Origin: an uncultured Bacteroidales bacterium
GTDB lineage: Bacteria > Bacteroidota > Bacteroidia > Bacteroidales > UBA4417
Reading direction: 5' to 3'
Assembly: GCA_903879715.1 (NCBI GenBank)
Contig: CAIRMR010000133.1
Location: 1 to 38,114 of the forward strand
DNA length: 38,114 nt
Below the pieces are notes generated by a model, which worked only from the letters and a program-made list of their open reading frames with translations, was not told where the DNA came from and did not search any database. This document shows, piece after piece, positions 16,801 through 26,316 of the stretch (the first letter of the stretch is position 1; each line of letters starts with the position of its first letter). The translations under genes and the position numbers were made by a program.

Positions 16801-19800
16801 ATGCACAGTCAATTCCCCAATTTCAGGATAATACTCTTTATCCCGGTTTTTCTAATCTTTCAATGTAATCTCTTCGGGCAGGCTGATAAACTTCACCCAC
16901 AGAGTTTTAATAACATTGGACTTGAGGGGGGATTGTCGAATCTATCTGTTTCATCTTTTTGTGAAGACAATCTGGGCTTTATTTGGGTAGGTACAGCCAG
17001 GGGGATTGATCGTTTTGATGGAAATTCTTTTGAACATTTTTTCTTTAATGATAAAGACACTAACTCTTTATATAATGATTTTATTACCAGCCTGGCTGTT
17101 AAAGATAAACAACTTTTTATCGGGACGAATAACGGTTTAAATAAATATGATATTGAAAAAGAAAAGATGCAGCGGGTGGGTTCAAACAAAACAAGCTATG
17201 CTTCTTTAACGGTATGGGGAAATGTTATTTATGGGGCACCGGCTTTTTCAGGACTTGAATATTACAATTCTCAAAAGAATTCGATGATCCGTCTTGAAAA
17301 AATCCCAAAAGATATATTGATCAATCAATTGATAGCCGATAAGGATAATGGCATATGGTGTTTGCCTGATAATCAGAATTATTTATTCCTATATAATCCG
17401 GAACTAAACAAACTGACAAAATATGAGCTGAATTTTGAACAAAATAAACCGGGCTCAAAGCGGTTGAATTGTGGCAAAATTATTGGAAATAACCTTTGGG
17501 TAGGATCAAATAACGGAATTCAGATCTTTGACATTGACCGTCGTAAATTTTTATCTGCCAGTGAACTTCCTGCTGCGATACATACACTTCTGAACATTGA
17601 AATCACAAGTATTGAAATTAATAAGGGCGTAGTTTGGATAGGCTCCAAAACAGACGGATTGTTTATTTATGATACAAAGTCCGGTCAAATCCAACAATAT
17701 AACAAAGACAATATAAATAACATTAGTTCATCCTTTATCCGCACAATTTTTGTGGACCGGAGTAACAATGTCTGGGTTGGAACTTTCGAATCCGGAATTG
17801 ATGTTTCATTTGAGCAGCGAAAAAATTTCAATTTTGATAATGTTTTGAATAAGTATATTGCCAAAAAGTTTGTCAATTGTATCGTTTCCGATAACAAGGA
17901 TCTTCTTTACCTGGGTACCAGGAATTATGGCCTGGTTATTTACAATAAAAAAACCAGGAAAATTGAAAATCTGACCCGGCAAAGCGGTTCGTTTTCATGC
18001 AATCATGTGCAAGCTATGTTTCTGGATTCACAGAATAAATTGTGGATCGGCACAGAAGAAAACCTGTATATCCTGAATACAGTCAGCAGGAAAATCAGCC
18101 TGGTTCATCTGCCGTTTAATATGTCTAACGATCAAAGCTATTTACAATACAGCGTAGGCTATAATGTTTTCGCTGAAACAAGCGATGGAATTATACTGGC
18201 CGGAACCGGTTCCAACGGGATTATTAAGTTCGGCTTAAACGGAACTTACCAGGCTCATATTAAAAAGATGGGAAACAATATCAACCAGATCATTCCGGTC
18301 GGAAATGGTAATTTTATAGTAAACGCCTATGGAAAGGGCGTTTACGAGTATAAAAGTGCTACTGATTTTGTTATTTCGTTAACAGATAAATCTAAGGCAG
18401 AATCAAATAAAACCAGCGAAGCTACCACCATATTCAAGGATGAATTTGGTACTGTGTGGATAGGATGTTTTAGATACGGGTTATTCAGTTATGATTTGCG
18501 TAACAAAACTGTAATGAACTATACGGTCAAAGATGGACTTCCGAGCAACGATGTAATAGGAATTACCGAAGACCAAAACCACCGACTTTGGCTAAGTACC
18601 TCCTATGGTTTATCTAATTTTGATAAAAAAAGTAAATTCATAAACTATTATCTCAATGAAGGAACCGGAAATCAACAATATCATCAGCGTGCCACCTTCA
18701 GGGAAGCAAATGGTACCATTTATTTCGGGGGGAATAACGGACTTACTTATTTTAATCCTAAATCCCTGGGAGATGAACCTGCGCAATCACCAAAGATTGT
18801 ATTAAAATCATTGAATATCTCGAACCAGAAAGTATATCCCGGCGATGATACAGAACTTTTAGAAACCAACCTTGCCTATACCCGCAAAATCAGACTTAAT
18901 CATAAATACCCGGTTTTCAGCATCGATTTTGTTGGCTTTGATTACATTGCTTCAAACAAGTTAAAATACGCGTATATTCTGGAAGGATTTAATAAGGATT
19001 GGGTGTATGAGCAAAACAGAACCCGTGCCAGCTTTTCCAACCTGGCCCCCGGCACGTATACCTTTAAAGTTAAGGCCCAGAATAACAATGGGATATGGTC
19101 GGAGCAGCCCGCTATACTTACTATCGAAATAGTAGCAGCCCCATGGGCAACATGGTGGGCATTTTTACTCTATTTAATTGCTGTAAGTGCTGCTTTGTTA
19201 TTTGTTTTTCGTATTACTCTCCGCTCGAAGTTGTATAAAAAAGAACTTGAAATTGAGCACAACGAACATTCACGTGAAAAAGAGATCAACGAAATGAAGA
19301 TCAGGTTTTTTACAAATATATCACATGAAATCAGGACACCTCTCACACTTATTTATGGCATCGCCGAGAAATTACCTACTGTTCCCTTAGCTGAATTAAA
19401 AAATTCACCCGTTTTAACCAGGCTTAAATACAATACGGAACGGCTGTTAAAGATGGTTAATCAGTTACTCATGTTTAAAAATCTGGAAAGTGATACACTG
19501 AACTTGTATATTGAAGACACTGACATAGTAAGTCTGACCCGATTGTATGTTGAACCGTTCATATTCCTGGCCGAAAGCAAGAACATCGGGATCGAGTTTA
19601 TTTTTCTGGTCGAGGACCTAATCATTCCATTAGATCGTGATAAATATGAAAAAATACTAAGCAACTTACTGGGAAATGCACTAAAATTCACTAATTACCA
19701 AGGTGTTATCAAGGTTATTGTTGATCGCAAATCTCAGGAAAAAGTAATAACAGAATACAATACCATCAATACTTCGTTACAAGGTAGAGAAATTGATTAC

Positions 19801-20895
19801 ATCGAAGTTAAGGTTAAGGATAATGGCATTGGAATACCCGAGCATGAACTCCCCGAAATTTTCGATCGCTACAAAAGGGTTGAGGGAAATATCTCAACCG
19901 GGCCTGATTATTCAGGCTCCGGAATAGGTTTAAATTTTACAAAACGTTTGGTTGAGTTGCACAAAGGTGCAATTAAAGCAGAGAGCAGCGAAGGGAAAGG
20001 CTCTACATTCTCCTTTGTGATCCCCATTTCATCCGAAATATACGAAAGCAAGGACTGGGTTAAAGAAAGCGGGAATGTTGAAAGCATAGTGTTTCCCGAA
20101 CAGGAATATTTAAAGGAAGAAAGGATTGTTGAAAGTTCGGTTAAAGTTATGATCGTAGAAGATGATACTGAACTTAATTCTTTTATCAGGGAAAGTCTGG
20201 GCGAATTTTACAAGGTAGTTTGTGCTTTTAACGGGGCAGAAGGATTAGCTTTGGCAAAAAGCCAATTGCCGGATTTAATTGTTGCCGACATTACTATGCC
20301 ATTGGTTGATGGCATAACCATGTGTCAGAATGTAAAAGAAGATGCGATGCTTTCGCATATCCCGGTTATATTGCTTACTGCCAAATCAGATATTGAAGAC
20401 CAGGTTTCAGGATACAAACATGGTGCCGATGCCTATGTGATTAAACCGTTTAATCTTAAATTACTTAAGAGCCAGATTGATGGATTAATAAAGGTGCGGA
20501 GGAAACTACAAAAGACTTTTCAGAACGGACTTGCTCCCAACCTCCAAAAAACCAATCTAAACCAGATCGATATCAATTTCCTGCAGAAAATGGAGATTGT
20601 AATTAAGGATAAGTATGTTCATTCAAACTTTTATATCGAAGAATTAGCGCAGGTGATGAACATGAGCCGATCGAGTTTCTACCGGAAATTTGTAAGCCTC
20701 ACCAAAATTACACCGAATGATTATTTGCGAAAATACCGCGTCAACAAATCAATTGACCTGATGAACCAGGGAGTCCGTAACCTGGGTGAGATCAGCGATT
20801 TGTGTGGATTCAGCACTCCCGGGAATTATTCGGTTGCCTTTAAAAAAGAGAAAGGGATCTCTCCAAAACAGTATCAGCTTTCTCAGGGGCAGTGA
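16801..20895 (+). CDS. Hybrid two-component system sensor/regulator (HTCS)
   Basis: A 1364-residue inner-membrane regulator that senses periplasmic oligosaccharides and controls PUL transcription. In order: signal peptide/anchor (1-27); two seven-bladed regulator-propeller arrays (about 35-690; blade motifs such as GFIWVGTARGI, NVWVGTFESG, HRLWLSTSYGL); a Y_Y_Y domain (about 700-780; KLKYAYILEGFNKDW, FSNLAPGTYTF); one membrane helix (about 783-804); HisKA with H842 in ITNISHE-type H-box (TNISHEIRTPL); HATPase (N box about 950-965, DNGIGIPEHE about 1007, GSGIGLNFTKRL about 1039); receiver domain (about 1116-1234) with phospho-acceptor D1163 in VADITMP; and AraC-type HTH (about 1265-1364; SRSSFYRKF). 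All catalytic residues look intact. It has its own promoter and lies directly upstream of the receptor region, the usual place for the PUL regulator. Confidence 0.95.
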   Translation: MHSQFPNFRIILFIPVFLIFQCNLFGQADKLHPQSFNNIGLEGGLSNLSVSSFCEDNLGFIWVGTARGIDRFDGNSFEHFFFNDKDTNSLYNDFITSLAVKDKQLFIGTNNGLNKYDIEKEKMQRVGSNKTSYASLTVWGNVIYGAPAFSGLEYYNSQKNSMIRLEKIPKDILINQLIADKDNGIWCLPDNQNYLFLYNPELNKLTKYELNFEQNKPGSKRLNCGKIIGNNLWVGSNNGIQIFDIDRRKFLSASELPAAIHTLLNIEITSIEINKGVVWIGSKTDGLFIYDTKSGQIQQYNKDNINNISSSFIRTIFVDRSNNVWVGTFESGIDVSFEQRKNFNFDNVLNKYIAKKFVNCIVSDNKDLLYLGTRNYGLVIYNKKTRKIENLTRQSGSFSCNHVQAMFLDSQNKLWIGTEENLYILNTVSRKISLVHLPFNMSNDQSYLQYSVGYNVFAETSDGIILAGTGSNGIIKFGLNGTYQAHIKKMGNNINQIIPVGNGNFIVNAYGKGVYEYKSATDFVISLTDKSKAESNKTSEATTIFKDEFGTVWIGCFRYGLFSYDLRNKTVMNYTVKDGLPSNDVIGITEDQNHRLWLSTSYGLSNFDKKSKFINYYLNEGTGNQQYHQRATFREANGTIYFGGNNGLTYFNPKSLGDEPAQSPKIVLKSLNISNQKVYPGDDTELLETNLAYTRKIRLNHKYPVFSIDFVGFDYIASNKLKYAYILEGFNKDWVYEQNRTRASFSNLAPGTYTFKVKAQNNNGIWSEQPAILTIEIVAAPWATWWAFLLYLIAVSAALLFVFRITLRSKLYKKELEIEHNEHSREKEINEMKIRFFTNISHEIRTPLTLIYGIAEKLPTVPLAELKNSPVLTRLKYNTERLLKMVNQLLMFKNLESDTLNLYIEDTDIVSLTRLYVEPFIFLAESKNIGIEFIFLVEDLIIPLDRDKYEKILSNLLGNALKFTNYQGVIKVIVDRKSQEKVITEYNTINTSLQGREIDYIEVKVKDNGIGIPEHELPEIFDRYKRVEGNISTGPDYSGSGIGLNFTKRLVELHKGAIKAESSEGKGSTFSFVIPISSEIYESKDWVKESGNVESIVFPEQEYLKEERIVESSVKVMIVEDDTELNSFIRESLGEFYKVVCAFNGAEGLALAKSQLPDLIVADITMPLVDGITMCQNVKEDAMLSHIPVILLTAKSDIEDQVSGYKHGADAYVIKPFNLKLLKSQIDGLIKVRRKLQKTFQNGLAPNLQKTNLNQIDINFLQKMEIVIKDKYVHSNFYIEELAQVMNMSRSSFYRKFVSLTKITPNDYLRKYRVNKSIDLMNQGVRNLGEISDLCGFSTPGNYSVAFKKEKGISPKQYQLSQGQ

Positions 20896-21168
20896 TTATA
20901 TAATTGATCTTGAATTTTGATTATTATTTTATGCCGTTAAGCCTTGATCCGGTAAATTACACGGTATGTCGCGACTCTACCGGAAGCATTGCCATTTTAA
21001 CCTTCAAGGGGAACAACTGTTTTCCAGATTTCCACCTAAATTCTTCTGGGTTTTTTCGTTCAGAAAATATTATATAGCGTATTTGTTTTTTAACTGATTG
21101 TTATTCTGATTTTTGTGAAATTACATATTAGGGAGTAATAAACTGATTTCAATCTGGTTTTCTGAAGA

Positions 21169-21354
21169 TTGATACAAATTCATAAGAAAAATACCAAAAT
21201 CAAAAAGGCTTCTGTAGCTTAATCATCTATTTTTGGTTCATCGAAAAAAAATCAATCATTAAGCCTGAAATAGCATAGAATGTTTAAAAGGATAAATGAA
21301 ACAAAAAATTATTCTTTTTTACACCTTATGCAATATGCAATTAATCTGATTTAG
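21169..21354 (+). pseudogene. Relic of a TonB-receptor leader and start codon
   Basis: Bases 21169-21188 are identical to 23196-23215 (AGATTGATACAAATTCATAA) and similarity continues through the leader (ATACCAAAATC against ATACCAGAATC; CTATTTTTGGTTCATCGAAAA against CTATTTTTGACTCATCGAAAA). An ATG follows at nearly the same distance (21280, 111 bases; 23314 in the receptor, 118 bases), with similar first codons (MFKRINET against MLKRILKT). The frame then stops after 24 codons at 21354. I read this as the truncated 5' end of a lost receptor gene; a short leader peptide or a functional RNA copy of the leader is the alternative. The 273 bases between the HTCS stop and this relic hold no gene I recognise. 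Confidence 0.65.
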
Positions 21355-21423
21355 TTTCAGAATTAAAAAAGGATAGCAACTATATATAGCGAAATTGAAC
21401 TCAATGGTTTAGGTGAAGGTTAG

Positions 21424-21460
21424 TTGGCTCAGGTATTTTCCTGAGTCAATTTCTTTTTTT
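21424..21460 (+). terminator. Rho-independent terminator in the HTCS-DUF3078 gap
   Basis: TTGGCTCAGG (21424-21433) pairs with CCTGAGTCAA (21440-21449) with one G-T pair and a TATTTT loop, followed by a T-rich tract to 21460. It lies 529 bases after the HTCS stop, so it may end either the HTCS message or a small transcript from the receptor-leader relic. Confidence 0.75.
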
Positions 21461-21479
21461 AAATCAAAATCAAAAACCC

Positions 21480-21506
21480 TTAACATTGTTTGTTTATCAA
21501 TGTTAA
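21480..21506. other. Hairpin in the DUF3078 upstream region
   Basis: TTAACATTG (21480-21488) pairs perfectly with CAATGTTAA (21498-21506) around a 9-nt AT-rich loop, 20 bases after the preceding terminator. No T-tract follows. The remaining 216 bases before the DUF3078 start contain no clear promoter. Confidence 0.4.
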
Positions 21507-21722
21507 AGGCACAAGGTTGAAAATCCGGACAAATTGATCTGTGCATTAGTTGAAGAACAGGTGAAGTTTATACTATTTTTATCAAACATGCTGATGAAAT
21601 AGTCATGAGAAATTTTCTCACCACTTAAAATATTATTGTTGCAAAACTTTTGCTTACGAATATCAAAAAATAAGCAAGGAATGAGTAATCCCATGTGACC
21701 CGTATAAAATATAGAATAACAC

Positions 21723-22613
21723 ATGAAAAAGACTTTTATTTCTCTATTGCTTGTGTTACTGACATTTTGTGTAAAAGCTGCTGAACCTCAAAGTGATACT
21801 TCCTATTGGAAATCAAAATATGAATCAGCAATCGGATTTTCGCAAACAGCCTTATATAATTGGGTAAAAGGAGGAGAGAAAACTTCTTTTTCATCCAATA
21901 TCATTCTGAATGTTTTCAAAGATTATTCAAAAAAGAATTTTACTTTGAACAATTATATGGGAATTGCATATGGTGTAGCCAGGATGCAAAGTATCAGGCA
22001 ACTTCGGAAAACCGACGATAAAATAAATTTTTTTACTAAAGTTGGATTTTCTGCCTCGAAACACTGGGATTACACCGGTTTTTTTGAGTTTAAATCACAA
22101 TTCTCTGAGGGATTTGCATATCCGAACGACTCTGTACATATCTCAGGGTTTATGGCTCCGGCTTACTTTCAGCTATCTATGGGGATGAACTATAAACCTG
22201 CTGATTATTTTTCAGTGCTTTTTTCACCTATCGGAGCCCGGCTAACTGTAGTAACTGACACTTCGCTCACTCAGCGTAAAGAAGGTGCATACGGGATATA
22301 TGGTGATCATTCTGCTTTATGGCAAGTCGGCAGTTCAATAAATTTAATTTTCAAAAAAGACATAATGAAAAACATCAACCTTATGTCAAAACTCGATATC
22401 TTCAGTAATTACGGCTACAGACCTGATAAAGTTGTTGTAGGCTGGGAGAACAATATCCTGATGAAAGTAAATAAATACATTTCCCTGAACATAACGTCGA
22501 TGCTTATTTATGATGAAAAAGCAATTGTTGCCGAAAATCATGGAGAGTTCAGTGATATTATACAATTCAAAGAAACTTTTGGAGTTGGATTTTCATATAC
22601 AATTTTTCACTAA
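21723..22613 (+). CDS. DUF3078-family outer-membrane protein
   Basis: A 296-residue exported protein with a signal peptide (about 1-19, cleavage after VKA) and the DUF3078 hallmark near residues 38-58: FSQTALYNWVKGGEKTSFS (pattern SQ..L.NW..GG..S.S). The rest alternates hydrophobic and aromatic beta strands (FFTKVGFSASKHWDYTGFFEF) and ends in FGVGFSYTIFH, a terminal aromatic strand typical of outer-membrane barrels. Family function is unknown; members are widespread in Bacteroidota. Here it sits between the HTCS and the receptor, so a role at the outer membrane in this PUL is possible, but it may be a housekeeping neighbour. Start at ATG 21723 is followed at once by KKTF and a hydrophobic core, so it is secure. 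Confidence 0.75.
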   Translation: MKKTFISLLLVLLTFCVKAAEPQSDTSYWKSKYESAIGFSQTALYNWVKGGEKTSFSSNIILNVFKDYSKKNFTLNNYMGIAYGVARMQSIRQLRKTDDKINFFTKVGFSASKHWDYTGFFEFKSQFSEGFAYPNDSVHISGFMAPAYFQLSMGMNYKPADYFSVLFSPIGARLTVVTDTSLTQRKEGAYGIYGDHSALWQVGSSINLIFKKDIMKNINLMSKLDIFSNYGYRPDKVVVGWENNILMKVNKYISLNITSMLIYDEKAIVAENHGEFSDIIQFKETFGVGFSYTIFH

Positions 22614-22699
22614 TCCTTCCTGGAGGATTATTTGAAGGACCAAACCACTATGGACTAAAATACATAGGTTCTCAAGAAATGAAATTATAAGTCTTTAAT

Positions 22700-22734
22700 G
22701 CAAAGAGCACAGAGATATCGCAAAGATCACAGAG
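22700..22734 (+). repeat. Direct repeat with 20-base period
   Basis: GCAAAGAGCACAGAG (22700-22714) and GCAAAGATCACAGAG (22720-22734) differ at one base and are spaced exactly 20 bases apart (two helical turns). The position, 87 bases after the DUF3078 stop and about 600 before the receptor start, fits either an intergenic repeat family or a regulator site. Confidence 0.6.
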
Positions 22735-23195
22735 TTTTATTATAACAAACTAAGCCTGGCATTCTTTCCTAAAGCCTTAACGCCCTTCAGGTTTATAATT
22801 TATCGGAGCTAAAGTTGTTGAAATATGTTGCAGTGTTTTACCCATTTTTGAAACAATAAAAGTCTGAATTTATCCTATTAATGCAGCATCGGGTATAAAT
22901 TTTGCAGTTTGTTTTAAACAAGTCATTCGAACCGTGCCTGTTTGATCTTCATAACAATACTTCAGGGTAATTAATCTTAAAGAAAACAGTTTCACGGTTT
23001 ATTTAAAATGTCGACAAAATTTGCATTTATTTAAGCACAAATACCAATTCATACTTTTCTATACTATAATTTCTATGCGATTTTCCCATTCATAAATCGC
23101 AATAAAACATATTATTGCATAATTGCCTGATATATAATTTTATACGAATTTTATAAAATTACAGCATTATTCCACTTTATAGTTGAATTGTATAG
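22735..23195. other. Long AT-rich intergenic region upstream of the receptor
   Basis: There are 461 bases without a gene. The last 150 bases are very AT-rich (many TATA-like runs) and probably contain the receptor promoter, but no exact TAnnTTTG with a correctly spaced TTTG is present. Confidence 0.45.
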
Positions 23196-23313
23196 ATTGA
23201 TACAAATTCATAAAAAAAATACCAGAATCTATAAGTCATATCTACCGGAACAGCCTATTTTTGACTCATCGAAAATCAATAAAAATATCAAGAAAACCTT
23301 AAACCAAAGTAAA
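23196..23313 (+). promoter_or_regulatory. Receptor 5' leader, conserved in the relic copy
   Basis: These 118 bases precede the chosen receptor start. Their similarity to 21169-21279 shows that the leader, not only the coding sequence, was part of the duplicated unit. The frame stays open through the leader to a TTG at 23188, which explains why a longer protein can be drawn; the leader translation is lysine- and asparagine-rich and not signal-like. Confidence 0.5.
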
Positions 23314-26300
23314 ATGCTAAAAAGGATACTCAAAACAGTCTTTATAATGTTTTTTGCAGGGATGATGTGCAGTGTTACTGCCCAGGTAACTACATCCAAA
23401 AAGATTGCCGGTAAAGTCACTGACTCAATCACCAACGAATCGCTGGTTGGAGTATCTGTATACATTAAAGGTACGCAGAACGGCACCACCACCGATGTTA
23501 ATGGTGCGTATACGCTGAATAATGTTTCAAAAGGACAGATTCTGGTGTTTTCTTTTATAGGCTTTGAAACGCAGGAAATAAAGGTTGGCTCCGGTCAAAC
23601 TATCAATGTCAGTTTTAAAAATACTGCCCAGCAAATTGAAGGGGTAGTTATTACGGTACAAGTAGCAGGACAAAAAAATGCAATCCAGAAACAAATCAAT
23701 TCGACTACAATTAAAAATGTTGTGGCTGCTGACCGTTTGCAGGCAAACCCCGATGCCAATGCTGTTGAAGCCATAGGCCGACTACCGGGGATCTCCGTAT
23801 CGAGGAGCGGTGGCGAAGGAAATGGTTTGGTTATACGTGGACTGGAATCAAAATATACCGCTGTAACCCTTAATGGAGTACTTATGCCATCCACAGGAGG
23901 AGGCCGCGAAACCAATATTTCGGGGATATCACAATATATGATGCAGGGCGTTGAGGTATATAAATCGAATACCGCCGATATGGAGGCCAATTCGGTTGCC
24001 GGCACGGTTAATATTACCACCATGGAAGCTGGCCCTGGTTTTCAAACCAGTGTGTTGGCCCAGATGGGATACAATAACATGAATAACTACTATGGAAATT
24101 ACAATTTCGCGGGAAATGTGAGTAACCGGTTTCTGAACGATAAACTGGGTGTGATTTTTACGGGAAGCGCCGAGAGGGTGAACCGAAGCACACAAACCTT
24201 AAGCGCAGGATTGGATAACGGTTCTTCGGCCGCTTTAGATATTCTATTGAATTCGTTTTCCTTAAATAATATTTACTCCACCAAATACCGCAGGTCGGCC
24301 ATGTTAGCCTTGGATTACAAAGTAGCGTCATCCACTAAATTAAAGCTATACGGCATGTATATAAACAGTAAAAACGAATCGGAATCGCAATCAAAAGGCT
24401 ACGGAGTAACAGGTAGCGGAAGTGTAAGTTATGGTTTTAGTGATAATCCATACTGGCATAACAATATGCTGCAAACGGCCTTAAGCGGGAACACCAAAGC
24501 GAATTTCCTGGATATGGAACTGGATTATGGGGTAGCCTATTCGCAAAGCATTACTGATGATCCTCAATCAAGGAGCTGGGGGTATGGTTTTAGTAAAGTA
24601 CCTGTAGTTGATCCGACAACAGTTTTCAGCCTTGATATGCGGAGATTGAGGCCCCAGGATTTAATAGGTTTATTTAATGACAGGGACGTAACGGAAGAAC
24701 CTACTGAATTGGGTGGGATGAATCAATCCAAAGGCAGTAACGATGACAAAAACCTTTCTACTTATTTAAATGTAAAAGTTCCTTACAGAATTGGCGATTT
24801 TATTGCCGGGCATGTTAAAGCAGGGGGGATATACCGGAATAAAAAGCACAAACAGGATATTCAGTCAGGAGGGGCATTCATGATTGTCAACCAGTTTGCA
24901 AAACCAATGCTTGCTGATTCACTGGACTGGCTTGTTCCCACCGGAGCACAGGGACAACTCTCCCTTCTTGGAATGAGAGATTTTAAGGTTGATAATTTCC
25001 TGGGCAATCAATATGACTATGGATATTACTATGATTTTGACAAGCTGAATGCAATCACGGATATGTGGGCTGAAATATCAGATTTCTATTATCCCCAGGG
25101 ATCATTGGTATATCAGAATCTTTTTGGAGGGAAAGAAAAAATTGGATTTAACCAGGATATAGCTGGCTCCATATTGAACGACCAGGATATCGTTGAAAAA
25201 TACATGGCAGGGTATATCATGACTGAAATAAATTTCGGGAAATATGTGATGTTCCTTCCCGGAGTACGATACGAAGAAACCCGTGCTACCATGAAGGGAT
25301 TTAAAGCATTGCAGCCCACTCAGTCTCCTCCTATGTACGAGACAACCCCCGGCGATTCAGTCTCCGCCACCCGAAGCGATCGTTTTTTTCTGCCTTATAT
25401 TCAGCTCAGGATAAAGCCGGGCAAAGCTGTTTACGCGCATTTTTCTTATACACAAACGCTGGGCAGGCCCGATTTTAATACCATTTCGCCTAACACGTTT
25501 TATAATACAGGATTTCAGCCATACACATATATTACCAATGCGCCGGATATCAAAGTGGAACGATGGACCAATTATGAAGCACAGCTTAGCGTGCATACCG
25601 GGAAAATCGGACTTGTGTCGCTGGGTGGATTTTACAAAACGGTAAAGGATAAAATCTGGTACCGAAGCTACAAGCGTATTAAAGGCGATCCTATCATTTC
25701 TCCATTCCCCGATGCTTCATTGGTTAATGTATCCCTGCCGGAGAATCACCAGTACTCTATTTACCTGAAAGGTGTTGAGGTGGATGCACAAACCTCGTTC
25801 TGGTACCTGCCTAAGCCGTTTAAGTTTTTTACACTTTACGCCAACTATACCTACACCAATTCACAGACACAATACCCGTGGACGAAAATTGTTAATGTAG
25901 TTCCCCCGGGAGGCGGGCGTCCGGTTCCACAACGAATTGATTCAACAATTACCGGTCCTATGCTTAACCAGCCGAGAGATATTTTTAACGCTTCCCTGGG
26001 ATTTAACAATAAAGGCTTAAACATCTGGCTATCCTATCAGTACAATGGTAAAATATTTACCAGTAAAAATTACACACTTGCGGAGATGGATGATTTAAAA
26101 GAGTATTATAACCGCTGGGACCTGCAGATTACGCAAAAATTGCCGGGGAAACTGAAAGGGCTTGAAGTACTGGCAAAAATTGCCAACCTCACCAATTTCA
26201 CAGAAACGACCCGAAAAAGAGGAGACTCCAGGCCAACGTATATGGAAAAGTACGGGTGGACGGCTGACCTGGGTGTACGGTATTCGTTTAACCAGAATAA

Positions 26301-26316
26301 AACTACTGGCAAATAG
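23314..26316 (+). CDS. TonB-dependent outer-membrane receptor without SusD partner
   Basis: A 1000-residue outer-membrane transporter expected to import oligosaccharides using TonB energy. The start is ATG 23314, which gives a normal signal peptide (MLKRILKTVFIMFFAGMMC, cleavage after TAQ). Residues about 29-110 form a carboxypeptidase-D-like regulatory domain (KIAGKVTDS, GTTTDVNGAYTLNNVSKG). The plug spans about 128-240 (VAADRLQANPDANAVEAIGR, LVIRGLESKYTAVTLNGV, VEVYKSNTADMEANSVAGTV), and the barrel runs to the end (LGVRYSF). The plug motif is that of receptors usually found alone rather than the SusC class, and no SusD-like gene follows; the next gene is a T9SS beta-helix protein. A fragment of this gene's domain is found at 243-310 and its leader and start at 21169-21354. 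Regulation by the adjacent HTCS is likely but not shown. Confidence 0.9.
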   Translation: MLKRILKTVFIMFFAGMMCSVTAQVTTSKKIAGKVTDSITNESLVGVSVYIKGTQNGTTTDVNGAYTLNNVSKGQILVFSFIGFETQEIKVGSGQTINVSFKNTAQQIEGVVITVQVAGQKNAIQKQINSTTIKNVVAADRLQANPDANAVEAIGRLPGISVSRSGGEGNGLVIRGLESKYTAVTLNGVLMPSTGGGRETNISGISQYMMQGVEVYKSNTADMEANSVAGTVNITTMEAGPGFQTSVLAQMGYNNMNNYYGNYNFAGNVSNRFLNDKLGVIFTGSAERVNRSTQTLSAGLDNGSSAALDILLNSFSLNNIYSTKYRRSAMLALDYKVASSTKLKLYGMYINSKNESESQSKGYGVTGSGSVSYGFSDNPYWHNNMLQTALSGNTKANFLDMELDYGVAYSQSITDDPQSRSWGYGFSKVPVVDPTTVFSLDMRRLRPQDLIGLFNDRDVTEEPTELGGMNQSKGSNDDKNLSTYLNVKVPYRIGDFIAGHVKAGGIYRNKKHKQDIQSGGAFMIVNQFAKPMLADSLDWLVPTGAQGQLSLLGMRDFKVDNFLGNQYDYGYYYDFDKLNAITDMWAEISDFYYPQGSLVYQNLFGGKEKIGFNQDIAGSILNDQDIVEKYMAGYIMTEINFGKYVMFLPGVRYEETRATMKGFKALQPTQSPPMYETTPGDSVSATRSDRFFLPYIQLRIKPGKAVYAHFSYTQTLGRPDFNTISPNTFYNTGFQPYTYITNAPDIKVERWTNYEAQLSVHTGKIGLVSLGGFYKTVKDKIWYRSYKRIKGDPIISPFPDASLVNVSLPENHQYSIYLKGVEVDAQTSFWYLPKPFKFFTLYANYTYTNSQTQYPWTKIVNVVPPGGGRPVPQRIDSTITGPMLNQPRDIFNASLGFNNKGLNIWLSYQYNGKIFTSKNYTLAEMDDLKEYYNRWDLQITQKLPGKLKGLEVLAKIANLTNFTETTRKRGDSRPTYMEKYGWTADLGVRYSFNQNKTTGK

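Noticed and set aside
23188-23313. A 42-residue N-terminal extension of the TonB receptor from TTG
   Set aside because: It would bury the signal peptide that begins at ATG 23314, and the region is a leader also present in the relic at 21169.
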